From Chloroflexus sp. Y-396-1 (GTDB taxonomy: Bacteria; Chloroflexota; Chloroflexia; Chloroflexales; Chloroflexaceae): 64,000 nucleotides of DNA. Below, piece after piece: positions 16,870-26,206 of this stretch (positions within the stretch are counted from its first letter, which is position 1; each line of letters begins with the position of its first letter). A model generated the notes under the pieces. The model had not been told where the DNA came from. It worked only from the letters and a program-made list of their open reading frames with translations, and did no database searches. Both the position numbers and the translations under genes were made by a program. Location of the stretch: NCBI RefSeq assembly GCF_000516515.1, contig NZ_KI911784.1, positions 3,572,633 to 3,636,632 on the forward strand, in the 5' to 3' direction.

Positions 16870-18045
16870 TCCCCTTCGCGCTGCGGACGGCCCTCACCCC
16901 CGGCCCCGCTCCCGCGCTGTGGGAGAGGGGTGATGTGGTGTATAGACGCGGCATCGTTGAAAGGCACAGGCACAGGATTGCCACTGCTACGCTGATCTCC
17001 CCCTTCCGCTCCCTATGTGGGAGAGGAAGGGGGGCTGGGGGGAAGGTGCGGACGGCCCTCACCCCCGGCCCCTCTCCCGCACTGCGGGAGAGGGGTGATG
17101 TGGTGTAGAGATGCGGCATCGTTGCATGACGCAGGCACAGGATTGCCACGGCTACACCGATCTCCCCCTTCCTCTCTATGTGGGAGAGGAAGGGGGGCAG
17201 GGGGGAAGGTGAGGGGCCGCCCTCACCCCCGGCCCCTCTCCCGCGCTGCGGGAGAGGGGTGATGTGGTGTGTAGACGCGGCATCGTTGAAAGGCACAGGC
17301 ACAGGATTGCCACTGCTACGCTGATCTCCCCCTTCCGCTCCCTATGTGGGAGAGGAAGGGGGGCTGGGGGGAAGGTGCGGACGGCCCTCACCCCCGGCCC
17401 CTCTCCCGCGCTGCGGGAGAGGGGTGATCTAGTGTAGAGACGCGGCATTGTTGAAAGACGCAGGCACAGGATTGCCACTGCTACGCTGATCTCCCCCTTT
17501 CTCTCCCTATGTGGGAGAGGAAGGGGGGCTGGGGGGAAGGTGAGGGCGGCCCTCACCCCCGGCCCCGCTCCCGCAGCGCGGAAGAGGGGTGATCTAGTGT
17601 AGAGACGCGGCATCGTTGCAAGACGCAGGCACAGGATTGCCACGGCTACGCTGATCTCCCCCTTCCGCTCCCTATGTGGGAGAGGAAGGGGGGCTGGGGG
17701 GAAGGTGAGGGCGGCCCTCACCCCCGGCCCCGCTCCCGCAGCGCGGAAGAGGGGTGATGTGGTGTATAGACGCGGCATCGTTGCAAGACGCAGGCACAGG
17801 ATTGCCACGGCTACGCTGATCTCCCCCTTCCGCTCCCTATGTGGGAGAGGAAGGGGGGCTGGGGGGAAGGTGAGGGCGGCCCTCACCCCCGGCCCCGCTC
17901 CCGCAGCGCGGGAGAGGGGTGATGTGGTGTGTAGCCGCGGTATCGCTGCAAGACGCAGGCACAGGATTGCCACTGCTACGCTGATCTCCCCCTTTCGATC
18001 CCTATGTGGGAGAGGAAGGGGGGCAAGGGGGGAGGGTGGGGGACA
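16870..18045. repeat. Array 2 of 165-bp palindromic repeat units (7 copies, strictly periodic)
   Basis: The landmark GTGAT(G/C)T starts at 16930, 17095, 17259, 17424, 17589, 17754 and 17919, that is, intervals of 165, 164, 165, 165, 165 and 165. Each copy has the same two hairpins and linker as array 1, in the same orientation. Because 165 is a multiple of three, long spurious open frames run through it. The array lies between menH and lon with only short unique sequence at its ends. Adjacent copies share point differences (for example GTGATCTAGTGT in two neighbours and CCGCAGCGCGGAAG in two neighbours), the pattern expected from tandem duplication of neighbours. Confidence 0.93.
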
Positions 18046-18213
18046 CCAGACGCACTCTGTAGCACGTTCACCGGACCCGATAACCAGTATTGAGGAGAAT
18101 ATTTGCTCTCACCCGAATACTGGCAGTATATGTTACACTGAATGTACAAATGCGACAATGCGCAGGTTCATAATCGCTCAAGCTCTTGAATTGGCCTGCG
18201 CAGGAGCGAAGCT

Positions 18214-20640
18214 ATGACCATGACTCGGGCTAATGAACAATCAGCATCACCTGCTACCAGTACGGCTGTGTACGAACGACCAGTACTTCCACTACTTGAT
18301 AGCGTGTTGTTTCCACAGATGTTGGCGCCGCTTATGGTAAGTGATGAGCGGGCGATCAATGCAGTTGAACAAGCAGCCGCTGGTGATCGGCTGGTGCTAG
18401 CAGTGGCTGTGCGCAGCCCGGTGGATGATACAAACATCGGACTTGAAGACCTTTACACAGTTGGGGTTGAAGCGGTCGTGCAGCGCTTACGCCGCTTGCC
18501 CGATGGCACACTCAGCATTGTGCTCGAGGGACGCCAGCGGATGCAGATCGTCAGTGCGGTGGCCGAATACCCGGCTCTGCGCGTACTGGCAACGCCACTT
18601 GTTACGCCGCCGCTCGATGAAGATGACGCACTGATGGTCGAGGCGCTGAGTCGTACCATTCTGACCACCTTCGAGAAGATTGTGCGTCTTTCGCGGAACC
18701 TGCCTGATGATGCGTATCTTTCCGCACTTAACAGTGCCGAACCAGGGGAATTGGCCGATATTATTGCCTCGCTGCTCCCCATTTCTATCGAAGACCGACA
18801 GCGTATTCTCGAACTGGTAGATATTGAGCAGCGGTTACGTCAGCTTGAGATTCTGCTGGCGAAAGAGCTCGATCTCCTCGAACTGGAAAATCGCATTCAC
18901 AGTCAGGTACAACAAGAGGTTGATCGCAGCCAGCGCGAACTCTTCCTGCGTGAGCAATTGCGGGCGATTCAACGTGAACTCGGCCAGGAAGACCCATCGC
19001 GGCGGGAACTACTCCTCTTACGCGAACGAGCGGCGGCGGCTGGCTTGCCAGCCCATGCAATGGCGCGCTTTGAAGAAGAGTTGGCCCGGCTTGAACTGAT
19101 TTCACCGATGTCTCCTGAACACGGGATGCTGCGCACCTATCTCGATTGGCTGATTTCGCTACCGTGGAGTAATGCCAGTCCTGAGAATCGTGATCTGCGG
19201 GCAGCAGCAGCAGTCCTTGAACGCAACCACTATGGGTTGCGGAAAGTCAAAGATCGTATCCTCGAATACATTGCGGTGCGCCAATTGGCCGGTCCGTCGC
19301 GACGCGCGCCGATCCTTTGCTTCGTCGGGCCACCTGGCGTCGGCAAAACCAGTCTCGGTCAGAGCATTGCCGAAGCGCTCGGACGGCGCTTTGTTCGTTT
19401 GAGTCTGGGTGGCGTCCACGACGAGGCCGAAATCCGCGGGCACCGACGCACGTACATCGGTGCGCTGCCCGGTCGGATTTTGCAGCGGATGAAGGTCGCA
19501 GGGACGATCAATCCGGTCTTTATGCTCGACGAAGTGGATAAGCTGGGGAGTGATTTTCGTGGCGATCCAGCAGCAGCGCTGCTTGAGGTGCTCGATCCTG
19601 AACAAAACAGCACATTCAGCGATCATTACCTCGATCTACCCTACGATCTTAGTCAGACCCTCTTTATCACCACGGCAAATGTTGCTGATGATATTCCTGA
19701 TCCACTTCTCGACCGAATGGAGCTGGTTGAACTCCCCGGCTACACCGAAGACGAAAAGCTCCATATCGCCCGCCGTTTTCTCATTCCGCGTCAGATGACC
19801 GATAGTGGCTTACCACCGACGACCATTCGCTTCGGCAATGAGACCATCTACACCATTATTCGCCACTACACGTATGAAGCTGGGGTACGCAATCTCGAAC
19901 GTGAGATCGGTGCTATCTGTCGTAAAATTGCGCGCCGGATTGCCGAAGGGAAGCGTCATCCGCGTCAGATTACGCCACGGGCACTGACTAAACTGCTCGG
20001 CCCGCCGCGCTTTGAAATCGGCAAAGTTGATCCGGTCGATCAGGTAGGGGTGGCAATTGGTATGGTCTACACTAGCGCCGGTGGCGACATTATGCCGGTT
20101 GAAGTGGTGTTGATGGACGGCAAAGGCAATCTGCTTCTCACCGGGCAGCTCGGTGAAGTGATGCAGGAATCGGCACAGGCCGCGCTCTCGTTTGCACGGG
20201 CGAATGCTAGTCGGCTAGGGATTGAGATTCGCCATTTCGACAAAATTGATATTCACGTTCACGTTCCTGAAGGTGCGACACCTAAAGATGGCCCATCGGC
20301 TGGAGTAACGATTGCCACGGCCCTTGTTTCGGCATTGACCGGGCGGAGCGTGCGCCATGATATTGCCATGACCGGTGAAATCACATTGCGAGGTCGCGTC
20401 TTGCCGATTGGCGGGGTCAAAGAGAAGGTTCTGGGCGCGTATCGAGCCGGCATCCGCGAGATCATTTTGCCGAAACGCAATGAACACGATCTGGTCGAAA
20501 TTCCACAAACATTGCGTCGGTATCTGAAGATTCACCTGATCGAGCGAATCGAACAGGTGCTTGAGCTGGTCTTGGGGCCGCCACCACCGAAAGAGCCGCG
20601 ACGGGCGCCACGAGTCATTCCGCGCCGTGACGAGGATTGA
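18214..20640 (+). CDS. lon: ATP-dependent protease La (Lon)
   Basis: An 808-residue LonA-type protease that degrades misfolded and regulatory proteins in the cytoplasm. The N-terminal LON substrate-binding domain ([15 protein letters not shown] ...) is followed by a coiled-coil, the AAA+ module with Walker [10 protein letters not shown] (residues 372-380) and Walker [13 protein letters not shown], and the protease domain. The catalytic Ser695 lies in KDGPSAGVT and Lys738 in GGVKEK, spaced 43 residues apart as in E. coli Lon. The ATG at 18214 has AGGAG eight bases upstream. It stands alone and ends 34 bases from the convergent DUF309 gene. No heat-shock operator such as a CIRCE element is obvious upstream. 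Confidence 0.97.
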   Translation: MTMTRANEQSASPATSTAVYERPVLPLLDSVLFPQMLAPLMVSDERAINAVEQAAAGDRLVLAVAVRSPVDDTNIGLEDLYTVGVEAVVQRLRRLPDGTLSIVLEGRQRMQIVSAVAEYPALRVLATPLVTPPLDEDDALMVEALSRTILTTFEKIVRLSRNLPDDAYLSALNSAEPGELADIIASLLPISIEDRQRILELVDIEQRLRQLEILLAKELDLLELENRIHSQVQQEVDRSQRELFLREQLRAIQRELGQEDPSRRELLLLRERAAAAGLPAHAMARFEEELARLELISPMSPEHGMLRTYLDWLISLPWSNASPENRDLRAAAAVLERNHYGLRKVKDRILEYIAVRQLAGPSRRAPILCFVGPPGVGKTSLGQSIAEALGRRFVRLSLGGVHDEAEIRGHRRTYIGALPGRILQRMKVAGTINPVFMLDEVDKLGSDFRGDPAAALLEVLDPEQNSTFSDHYLDLPYDLSQTLFITTANVADDIPDPLLDRMELVELPGYTEDEKLHIARRFLIPRQMTDSGLPPTTIRFGNETIYTIIRHYTYEAGVRNLEREIGAICRKIARRIAEGKRHPRQITPRALTKLLGPPRFEIGKVDPVDQVGVAIGMVYTSAGGDIMPVEVVLMDGKGNLLLTGQLGEVMQESAQAALSFARANASRLGIEIRHFDKIDIHVHVPEGATPKDGPSAGVTIATALVSALTGRSVRHDIAMTGEITLRGRVLPIGGVKEKVLGAYRAGIREIILPKRNEHDLVEIPQTLRRYLKIHLIERIEQVLELVLGPPPPKEPRRAPRVIPRRDED

Positions 20641-20674
20641 GGAAAATAAAGCGTCTACTCTATTCACGGTGTTC

Positions 20675-21040
20675 TCATTCCTCGGCTACCATCGTCAGCT
20701 TCGGCGCCGGCGTTCGTTCTGGATCATTTAGAATGGCTGTTACTGCGGTTGCCAGTGCGGTCAGATCGATACCCTGGTAGCACAATGGCAACTGATGCAG
20801 CCGTCGCTGCGCTTTGGCCCAGTTGAGGCGGAGGCCGCGGTGGTTGCCCTGTCGCCACTTCACCAGTGCGGCTGCGGTTTGGATCAAGGCTCGGTAAAAC
20901 TCGGCGTCTGTGCCCTGCGCTGCTCGCCAGCATATTTCCCACTGTTCGTGGGCGTGCCAGTATTCACCTCGATTGAAAAGTTGAATCCCGTAGCCGAAAG
21001 GGTCTTCGGCTGCGGACGGTTGTTCGGAATGAACAGTCAT
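20675..21040 (-). CDS. DUF309 family protein
   Basis: A 121-residue alpha-helical protein carrying the DUF309 signature: YGIQLFNRGEYWHAHEQWE, then YRALIQTAAALVKWRQGN and a following RGL. The family is widespread in Chloroflexota, cyanobacteria and Bacillus and has no established biochemical role; the conserved His/Glu residues suggest a metal or ligand site. It converges on lon. The start at 21040 gives a normal family length. Confidence 0.82.
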   Translation of the reverse strand: MTVHSEQPSAAEDPFGYGIQLFNRGEYWHAHEQWEICWRAAQGTDAEFYRALIQTAAALVKWRQGNHRGLRLNWAKAQRRLHQLPLCYQGIDLTALATAVTAILNDPERTPAPKLTMVAEE

Positions 21041-21257
21041 AGTGTACCTCAGCCGGTATGATCATTTAGATTGTAGGGCTTTTCAATGTTATTGGTTGCA
21101 TTCGCCAATAAGCGTTGTTCACCAGCGCTGTTGACCCGTGATTGTAGGCTCTGCTAGTCCGCATCCTAAAATGGCATCGGTGGAACCGTCGCAAGCCGTT
21201 ATGTGAGGAGCGAAAGGTTGAGACGGAACCTACTCCTGACCTATTGGCATTATCTGC

Positions 21258-22364
21258 TTATGGCACGGCCAGCAACACCTCCAGCGTTTTCTTGGCACAA
21301 GCTTCCCACGTAAACAAACGGGCGCGATCCAAGCCGCGCCGACGCAAGGTTTCACGCAGCGTCGCCTGATCGATCAACTGCATGATTGCAGCAGCAATCG
21401 CGTTGGTGTCAAGGGGATCAACCAGCAATGCTGCATCGCCAGCTACTTCTGGTAGCGCCGAGCTGGTACTGGTGATGACCGGCGTTCCACATGCCATTGC
21501 TTCGATAACCGGCATTCCAAAGCCTTCGTAAAGCGATGGAAAGACAAAGCATAGCGCACCAGCCAGTAATGCGGGTAGTTCTTGTTCAGGAACGTACCCG
21601 ATGAAGTGGATACGGTGCGTGATCCCCAACTCCTGAGCCCGTTGTTCAATCGGGGTACTTAACCAACCGCGTTTACCAGCGATCACCAGATCGACTTCAT
21701 ATCCGGCGGCCAGGGTTATTGCCAGTGCTTCGATAACTCGTGTCAGATTTTTGCGCGGTTGTACGGTGCCGACATACATGAGATAGGAACGTTCCTGTAA
21801 GCCATAACGAGCCTGCACGTCTTTGATCAGATATTGATCGGTTGGTGGTTTGAATATCTCGCTCAAACCAAGATGGGTAACGGTAATCCGCTCCGGATCG
21901 ACACCGTACCAACCGACGAGATCACGTTTCGTGGCCTGTGAGACAGTGAGGACGTGGCGGGCCGCTCGCACACTCCACCGGGTCGTCAGTTCTAGTTCAA
22001 GGCGACGCCGAGTCGTATGGGTATCGGGAAATACGCGGTACCCCACGTCGTGAATGGTAACGACCGTCGGTGGATGGATAATGGGAATCACATGGGCTGG
22101 CACAAACAGCACATGGGGGCGAGCGAGCCAGCTTGTTGGACCGAGTCGGAGATGCGTCCAGAGACGTGGGAGACGAATATCGCGTACTGTTGTGCGCGGA
22201 CTCAAAGGCGGAAGTCGTTCACACCCGCCATTGGTATACAAGCGAAAGCTAACATCGGCAGGTGCGATCCGATCAAGAGCCGCAATCACTTCATAACTGT
22301 ACCGTTCAGTACCGGTACGTTGGTTCATTGTCACCCGACTGGCATCAATATCGATGATTTTCAT
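21258..22364 (-). CDS. GT4-family glycosyltransferase
   Basis: A 368-residue GT-B fold glycosyltransferase of family GT4. The N-terminal half has the acceptor-side pattern (DASRVTMNQRTGTERYSYEV, VVTIHDVGYRVFPDTHT, RHVLTVSQATKRDL). The donor side has MYVGTVQPRKNLTRVIEA, FPSLYEGFGMPVIEAMACGTPVITS and ALPEVAGDAALLVDP, including the EX7E motif. It probably transfers a nucleotide-activated sugar (GDP-mannose type is common) during cell-surface glycan or glycolipid assembly. The start at 22364 was chosen because the protein then begins MKIIDIDASRV, as its relatives do. It is divergent from the PHP gene and resembles the glycosyltransferase at 61882. Confidence 0.88.
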   Translation of the reverse strand: MKIIDIDASRVTMNQRTGTERYSYEVIAALDRIAPADVSFRLYTNGGCERLPPLSPRTTVRDIRLPRLWTHLRLGPTSWLARPHVLFVPAHVIPIIHPPTVVTIHDVGYRVFPDTHTTRRRLELELTTRWSVRAARHVLTVSQATKRDLVGWYGVDPERITVTHLGLSEIFKPPTDQYLIKDVQARYGLQERSYLMYVGTVQPRKNLTRVIEALAITLAAGYEVDLVIAGKRGWLSTPIEQRAQELGITHRIHFIGYVPEQELPALLAGALCFVFPSLYEGFGMPVIEAMACGTPVITSTSSALPEVAGDAALLVDPLDTNAIAAAIMQLIDQATLRETLRRRGLDRARLFTWEACAKKTLEVLLAVP

Positions 22365-22415
22365 ACTGCTCTGTGGTAGCATGCAGAGGGCAATATTCGT
22401 CATCTGGAGTGTACC

Positions 22416-23462
22416 ATGAATTATCCGTTCGTCTATCCTGGTGCAATACACATGCACACGACCTATTCTGATGGCTCGGCAACCTTCCCGCAACTGATAG
22501 CGGCTGCCCGTGAAGCGGGGCTACGCTGGATCATTGTGACCGATCACGACACACTGGCCGGTCTGCCGTTTGCCGGATGGCACGATGATGTGCTGGTGAT
22601 CGTCGGTCACGAGATCACGCCGGATCATAATCACTTTCTGGCCCTCAATGTGGATACCGTGATCAGCAATGAGTTGCCGCCGCAGCAGTTTATTGATGAA
22701 GTGTACAATCGGGGAGGCTTTGGTATCATCGCTCACCCCGATGAGCGAGTTCGTAATTCGTTCAAAGACATTTATCGTTGGGATGACTGGACGATTGATG
22801 GGCCGAGTCAGCGGGAAGGGCGGGTGGTCGGGCTAGAGCTGTGGAATCTGATGAGCGACTGGAGTGAACATCTCACCGACCGTAACAGGCTGGCACTGGT
22901 GTTGAACCCGCGTCTTGGCCTGAGTGGACCAACGCTAGCGACACTGGCCTGGTGGGATCGACTCAATATGGTTGGACGACGTACCTTTGGGATTGGCGGG
23001 GTTGATGCTCATGGCTTCAAGCGTCAGGCCCCATGGGGTGAAATTGAGGTCTTTCCTTACCCGTGGATGTTTCGCACACTGACCAATTATCTTTTGCTGT
23101 CTGAGCCGCTTAGTCACGACGCGACAGTTGCTACCAATCAGGTCTACGCTGCATTAACAGCCGGTCGTTGTTATTTTGTCAACCGGCTTGATGGCGATGC
23201 TCCATCAATCGTCTTTCGGCTGAGCCGACCAGGCGAGCTGGCCGAAATGGGTGATACGATCAGTCTGGCTGATGGCCCACTTCTGGTCGAAGTTGATGTT
23301 GGAGCCGATGCCTATGTTCGTCTGATCGTGAATGGCGAGGTCATGACCAGTGGCATTCGGCGGATACGTCAGACTGTTACCGACGATGGGGTCTATCGCG
23401 TGGAAGCCTATTGGGGTGGGAAGCCCTGGCTCTTTACTAATCCGATCTTTGTGACTGCTTGA
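22416..23462 (+). CDS. PHP-domain metal-dependent phosphoesterase
   Basis: A 348-residue protein with a PHP domain over about residues 8-270. The metal-binding motifs appear in order: HMHTTYSDG (motif I), TDHDTLAG (II), VGHEIT, IIAHPDE (III) and GVDAHG (IV). The C-terminal 80 residues form a beta-rich region (LLVEVDVGADAYVRLIVNG). Stand-alone PHP proteins hydrolyse phosphoesters such as nucleotide or histidinol phosphates; the substrate is not predictable. The ATG follows GGAG at 22404-22407. The full set of His/Asp ligands suggests an active enzyme. Confidence 0.87.
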   Translation: MNYPFVYPGAIHMHTTYSDGSATFPQLIAAAREAGLRWIIVTDHDTLAGLPFAGWHDDVLVIVGHEITPDHNHFLALNVDTVISNELPPQQFIDEVYNRGGFGIIAHPDERVRNSFKDIYRWDDWTIDGPSQREGRVVGLELWNLMSDWSEHLTDRNRLALVLNPRLGLSGPTLATLAWWDRLNMVGRRTFGIGGVDAHGFKRQAPWGEIEVFPYPWMFRTLTNYLLLSEPLSHDATVATNQVYAALTAGRCYFVNRLDGDAPSIVFRLSRPGELAEMGDTISLADGPLLVEVDVGADAYVRLIVNGEVMTSGIRRIRQTVTDDGVYRVEAYWGGKPWLFTNPIFVTA

Positions 23463-24222
23463 GACAGGCAGGCCTCAATACCCGCTGCAGGTCGTTTCAA
23501 CATGTTCACCTTGCCTGTAAAGTTCATGTAAGAGGGTGATCAAAAACTTGGGCTTTCGATGAGACTTGACAATAGTACGCAATATCGTGTTTCGGGAAAC
23601 GTTGGCGGTCAACACATGTGTCTCCGCGACGCGATGGCAAAGGGGTTCGACGGTTTCAGCACCAGTGCTGCGGAGCACGGTTGGCGACCCTCACCTTCCC
23701 CCCTAGCCCCCTTCCTCTCCCACGCTGCGGGAGAGGAAGGGGGGATGCCACCACACCTTCCCCCTGGCCCCCTTCCTCTCCTCCACGGGAAGCGGAAGAG
23801 GAGGTTCGTGTCGCAGTAGCGATACTGTGCCTGCGTCTTTCAACGATGCCGCGTCTACACATCAGATCACCCCTCTCCCGCAGCGCGGGAGAGGGGTTGG
23901 GGGTGAGGGTGGCCCCTCACCTCCCCCAGCCCCCCTTCCTCTCTCCCACAAAGAGAGGAAGGGAGAACGTGGGGGCTGGAGAGAAAGAACGTTGGAAACC
24001 TGAGTTCGATCCGATACTCTCTGAAAGATGGGAAACATGGGGGCTAGCGAGAAAGAATGCTGGAAACCCCTCACGTCATAGTCACACGGGCACGGTACGC
24101 GCCCAATGAAACGTTTTTGATCAGGCTATAAGCTGCTCTCTTCTCAACCGCGTATCGCGTTTGATCATGCAATACTGCTCCTATGTCGTCGTATTCGTTC
24201 TTGGAATAACCGTACACAGTCT
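23463..24222. other. Intergenic with an inverted copy of the 165-bp repeat
   Basis: About 760 bases without a supported gene. Between about 23690 and 23960 lies one copy of the array element in reverse orientation: hairpins with CCCTTCCTCTCC, then a linker reading GTGCCTGCGTCTTTCAACGA and GCCGCGTCTACAC, then CCCCTCTCCCGCAGCGCGGG. At 23969-24002 and 24036-24069 a short direct repeat (GGGGGCTRGMGAGAAAGAA then GGAAACC) follows. Elsewhere no structure is evident. Confidence 0.8.
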
Positions 24223-25434
24223 ATGATAATCCCTATCCTCACGCTCCTCATTGTTGTAGCCACGATTATTGGTATAGCCGCTGGTCGCTGGCCGTTCATA
24301 AGGGCTGACCGTACCACAATTGCGCTGATCGGATCGGCCTTCATGCTTGGCATTGGCGCCATCTCTCTTGAAGAGGCATATGTTGCGCTTGATCTGGATA
24401 CCATCCTCTTACTCTTTAGCATGATGGTTATCAACGGCAGTCTCTTCCTCTCTGGCTTTTTTGGCTTGATTACGCAACGAGTTGTACAATTCGCCCGTGG
24501 CCCCCGCTCGTTATTAGCCCTGGTCATTGGGGCGAGTGGAGTATTGTCGGCTCTATTCCTTAACGATACCATCGTGCTGATGATGACACCGATTGTGCTC
24601 GATGTGACCCGCACGTTACGTCGTAACCCACTACCATACCTGATCGGTCTGGCAGTAGCGGCAAATATCGGTTCAACGGCTACCATTACCGGTAATCCGC
24701 AAAACATGATCATCGGTAACTCCTCGAATATACCCTATCTCGATTTTGCCATTGCCCTGACCCCAACCGCTCTCATTGGGCTGGTGATCTGTTGGTTTAT
24801 CGTCATGCTGGTCTATCGTGACGAATTCCAGAGGGGCACTCTCACAGCACCTGATGTTCTACGCATACGCATCTACCGTCCGCTCCTCCGCAAAGCAGCG
24901 CTGGTCATCAGCTTCATGCTGATCGCATTTCTCATCGGTGTACCGGTTCCGCTGGCAGCATTTTTGGCGGCGGCCACGCTACTCACCACACGGCGCTTGC
25001 GCCCTGAGCGCGTGTTCAAAACCATAGACTGGAACCTGCTCACCTTTTTTGCTGGACTGTTTGTCGTCACACACGCGCTCGATGTTCAGGGTTGGACGGA
25101 GCTCCTCTTTACTACCCTGCTGCCATTAGCTCAGGCCGGAATGGTACCGTTTGGCATTGTATCGGTCATTCTCTCGAATCTGATCAGTAATGTACCGGCC
25201 GTGCTCTTGTTACAGGAATTAGTACCTGCATTCGCCGATCAACAGCGAGCGTGGCTAACGTTAGCCGCAACTGCAACCTTGGCCGGCAATCTAACGTTGC
25301 TCGGTTCGGTTGCCAACCTGATCATGGCCGAACTGGCTGCACGCTGGGGAGTACGGGTAAGCTTTAGCGCGTATCTGAAGGTCGGCTTACCGGTAACCAT
25401 CTTGACCGTCATCGTGAGTCTGGTATTAGTTTGA
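24223..25434 (+). CDS. ArsB/NhaD/SLC13-type ion transporter
   Basis: A 403-residue inner-membrane transporter with 10-12 hydrophobic helices in the ion-transporter superfamily layout. It shows the paired re-entrant motifs of this fold: ALFLNDTIVLMMTPIVLDVTR with NIGSTATITGNPQNMIIG in the first half, and LSNLISNVPAVLLLQELVP with ATLAGNLTLLGSVANLI in the second. Family members move arsenite, sodium/proton or dicarboxylates. The NPQN and SNVPA motifs fit the ArsB/CitMHS/NhaD group, but the substrate cannot be fixed. No ars or dicarboxylate genes are adjacent. The ATG at 24223 has no clear ribosome site. Confidence 0.85.
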   Translation: MIIPILTLLIVVATIIGIAAGRWPFIRADRTTIALIGSAFMLGIGAISLEEAYVALDLDTILLLFSMMVINGSLFLSGFFGLITQRVVQFARGPRSLLALVIGASGVLSALFLNDTIVLMMTPIVLDVTRTLRRNPLPYLIGLAVAANIGSTATITGNPQNMIIGNSSNIPYLDFAIALTPTALIGLVICWFIVMLVYRDEFQRGTLTAPDVLRIRIYRPLLRKAALVISFMLIAFLIGVPVPLAAFLAAATLLTTRRLRPERVFKTIDWNLLTFFAGLFVVTHALDVQGWTELLFTTLLPLAQAGMVPFGIVSVILSNLISNVPAVLLLQELVPAFADQQRAWLTLAATATLAGNLTLLGSVANLIMAELAARWGVRVSFSAYLKVGLPVTILTVIVSLVLV

Positions 25435-25556
25435 AAAAAGGTGGCAGCGGTACCGTGCTCATCAATTGCCGACATGTGTAGCTAGCGAGAGGTTCCTGGC
25501 GCAAGAGGCTGGATTGGTTCGCGCAAAAGGTGGCCGTGCTGCCGCATCACTCATAC

Positions 25557-25585
25557 TTGCACGCAAAGAACGAGTATGGTACACT
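25557..25585 (+). promoter_or_regulatory. Sigma70-type promoter of tRNA-Arg
   Basis: TTGCAC at 25557-25562 and TACACT at 25580-25585 are separated by exactly 17 bases, 13 bases upstream of the mature tRNA 5' end. Position and spacing make this the probable promoter of the tRNA gene. Confidence 0.6.
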
Positions 25586-25597
25586 CGGAACGGACAC

Positions 25598-25673
25598 GCC
25601 CTCGTAGCTCAGGGGATAGAGCAGCAGTTTCCTAAACTGCGTGTCGTGCGTTCGAGTCGCACCGGGGGCGCCA
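25598..25673 (+). tRNA. tRNA-Arg (anticodon CCU)
   Basis: A complete 76-base cloverleaf with encoded CCA. Acceptor arms GCCCTCG and CGGGGGC pair (one G-U); the D arm is GCTC/GAGC; the anticodon stem GCAGT/ACTGC encloses TTCCTAA, so the anticodon is CCT, reading AGG. The T arm GTGCG/CGCAC holds the TTCGAGT loop. The discriminator base is G. It is preceded by a promoter and followed by a hairpin terminator, so it is a single-gene unit. It marks the left edge of the A+T-rich restriction-modification region. Confidence 0.97.
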
Positions 25674-25678
25674 CCGGC

Positions 25679-25722
25679 AAACGTGGGCAGCGAGATGTGG
25701 CTCTTCGCCCACGTTTAATTTT
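25679..25722 (+). terminator. Rho-independent terminator of tRNA-Arg
   Basis: AAACGTGGGC at 25679-25688 pairs with GCCCACGTTT at 25707-25716 and is followed by AATTTT. It lies six bases after the tRNA CCA end. Confidence 0.85.
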
Positions 25723-26206
25723 GGTATAGCAAAAGAAGAAACCATAACCACTTGATGGCTAGCGCTTTCTATCCATCAAGCCTGTCACCGTTCTGGTTGG
25801 CACGGATTGATGTTCGGCTCCTACTCGCGTCTTGATGAGATATGCATTAAGATGCGCGAATGCAAGCGGAGTCGAGATAGAAATAGCCAGATTCCACTTT
25901 TTGACGATCATCCTTGTGTGTGTGATGATCATTCTGAGTAGAATAATACCCGTGATATGCAATCGTTTTGAAACGTTGCGACACCGGAGTATACCGTGGT
26001 TTTCCGTTCAGCTCCTACCCGCAATACCGTCGTCAGTCCACAAGATGCCGATCTCAACGAGATAATGCTTGACAGTTTGCCGAATTTGTGTTCCATCACA
26101 ATGCTTGTGGTACAATAAACAGTTGTGCGTAGAGAGCAGCATAGCGACATCTCCGTATCATCATCGGGTGGGGCTTGACATTCCCAAAAGTAGTAACATT
26201 CAAGCG
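25723..26206. other. A+T-rich intergenic region upstream of the R-M gene
   Basis: About 480 bases with no supported gene. A hairpin CTTGATGG (25751-25758) / CCATCAAG (25773-25780) is present without a T tract. TACAAT near 26112 could be a -10 element for the R-M gene but lacks a well-placed -35. I looked for a second copy of the tRNA 3' end that would mark an integrated element and did not see one on either side of the R-M gene. Confidence 0.5.

Noticed and set aside
17176-17973. Minus-strand frame with a 55-residue repeated sequence in repeat array 2
   Set aside because: The frame stays open only because the repeat period is 165 bases, a multiple of three. The composition mirrors the hairpins, there is no start context, and the same spurious peptide appears wherever the element occurs.
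16870-18045. CRISPR array
   Set aside because: The whole unit of 165 bases is repeated, including the linker; there are no variable spacers between short repeats and no cas genes.
25832-26065. Small frame with one hydrophobic segment between tRNA-Arg and the R-M gene
   Set aside because: No ribosome site, no recognisable family, and the composition fits the A+T-rich intergenic DNA. Seventy-seven codons with one hydrophobic stretch is not enough support.
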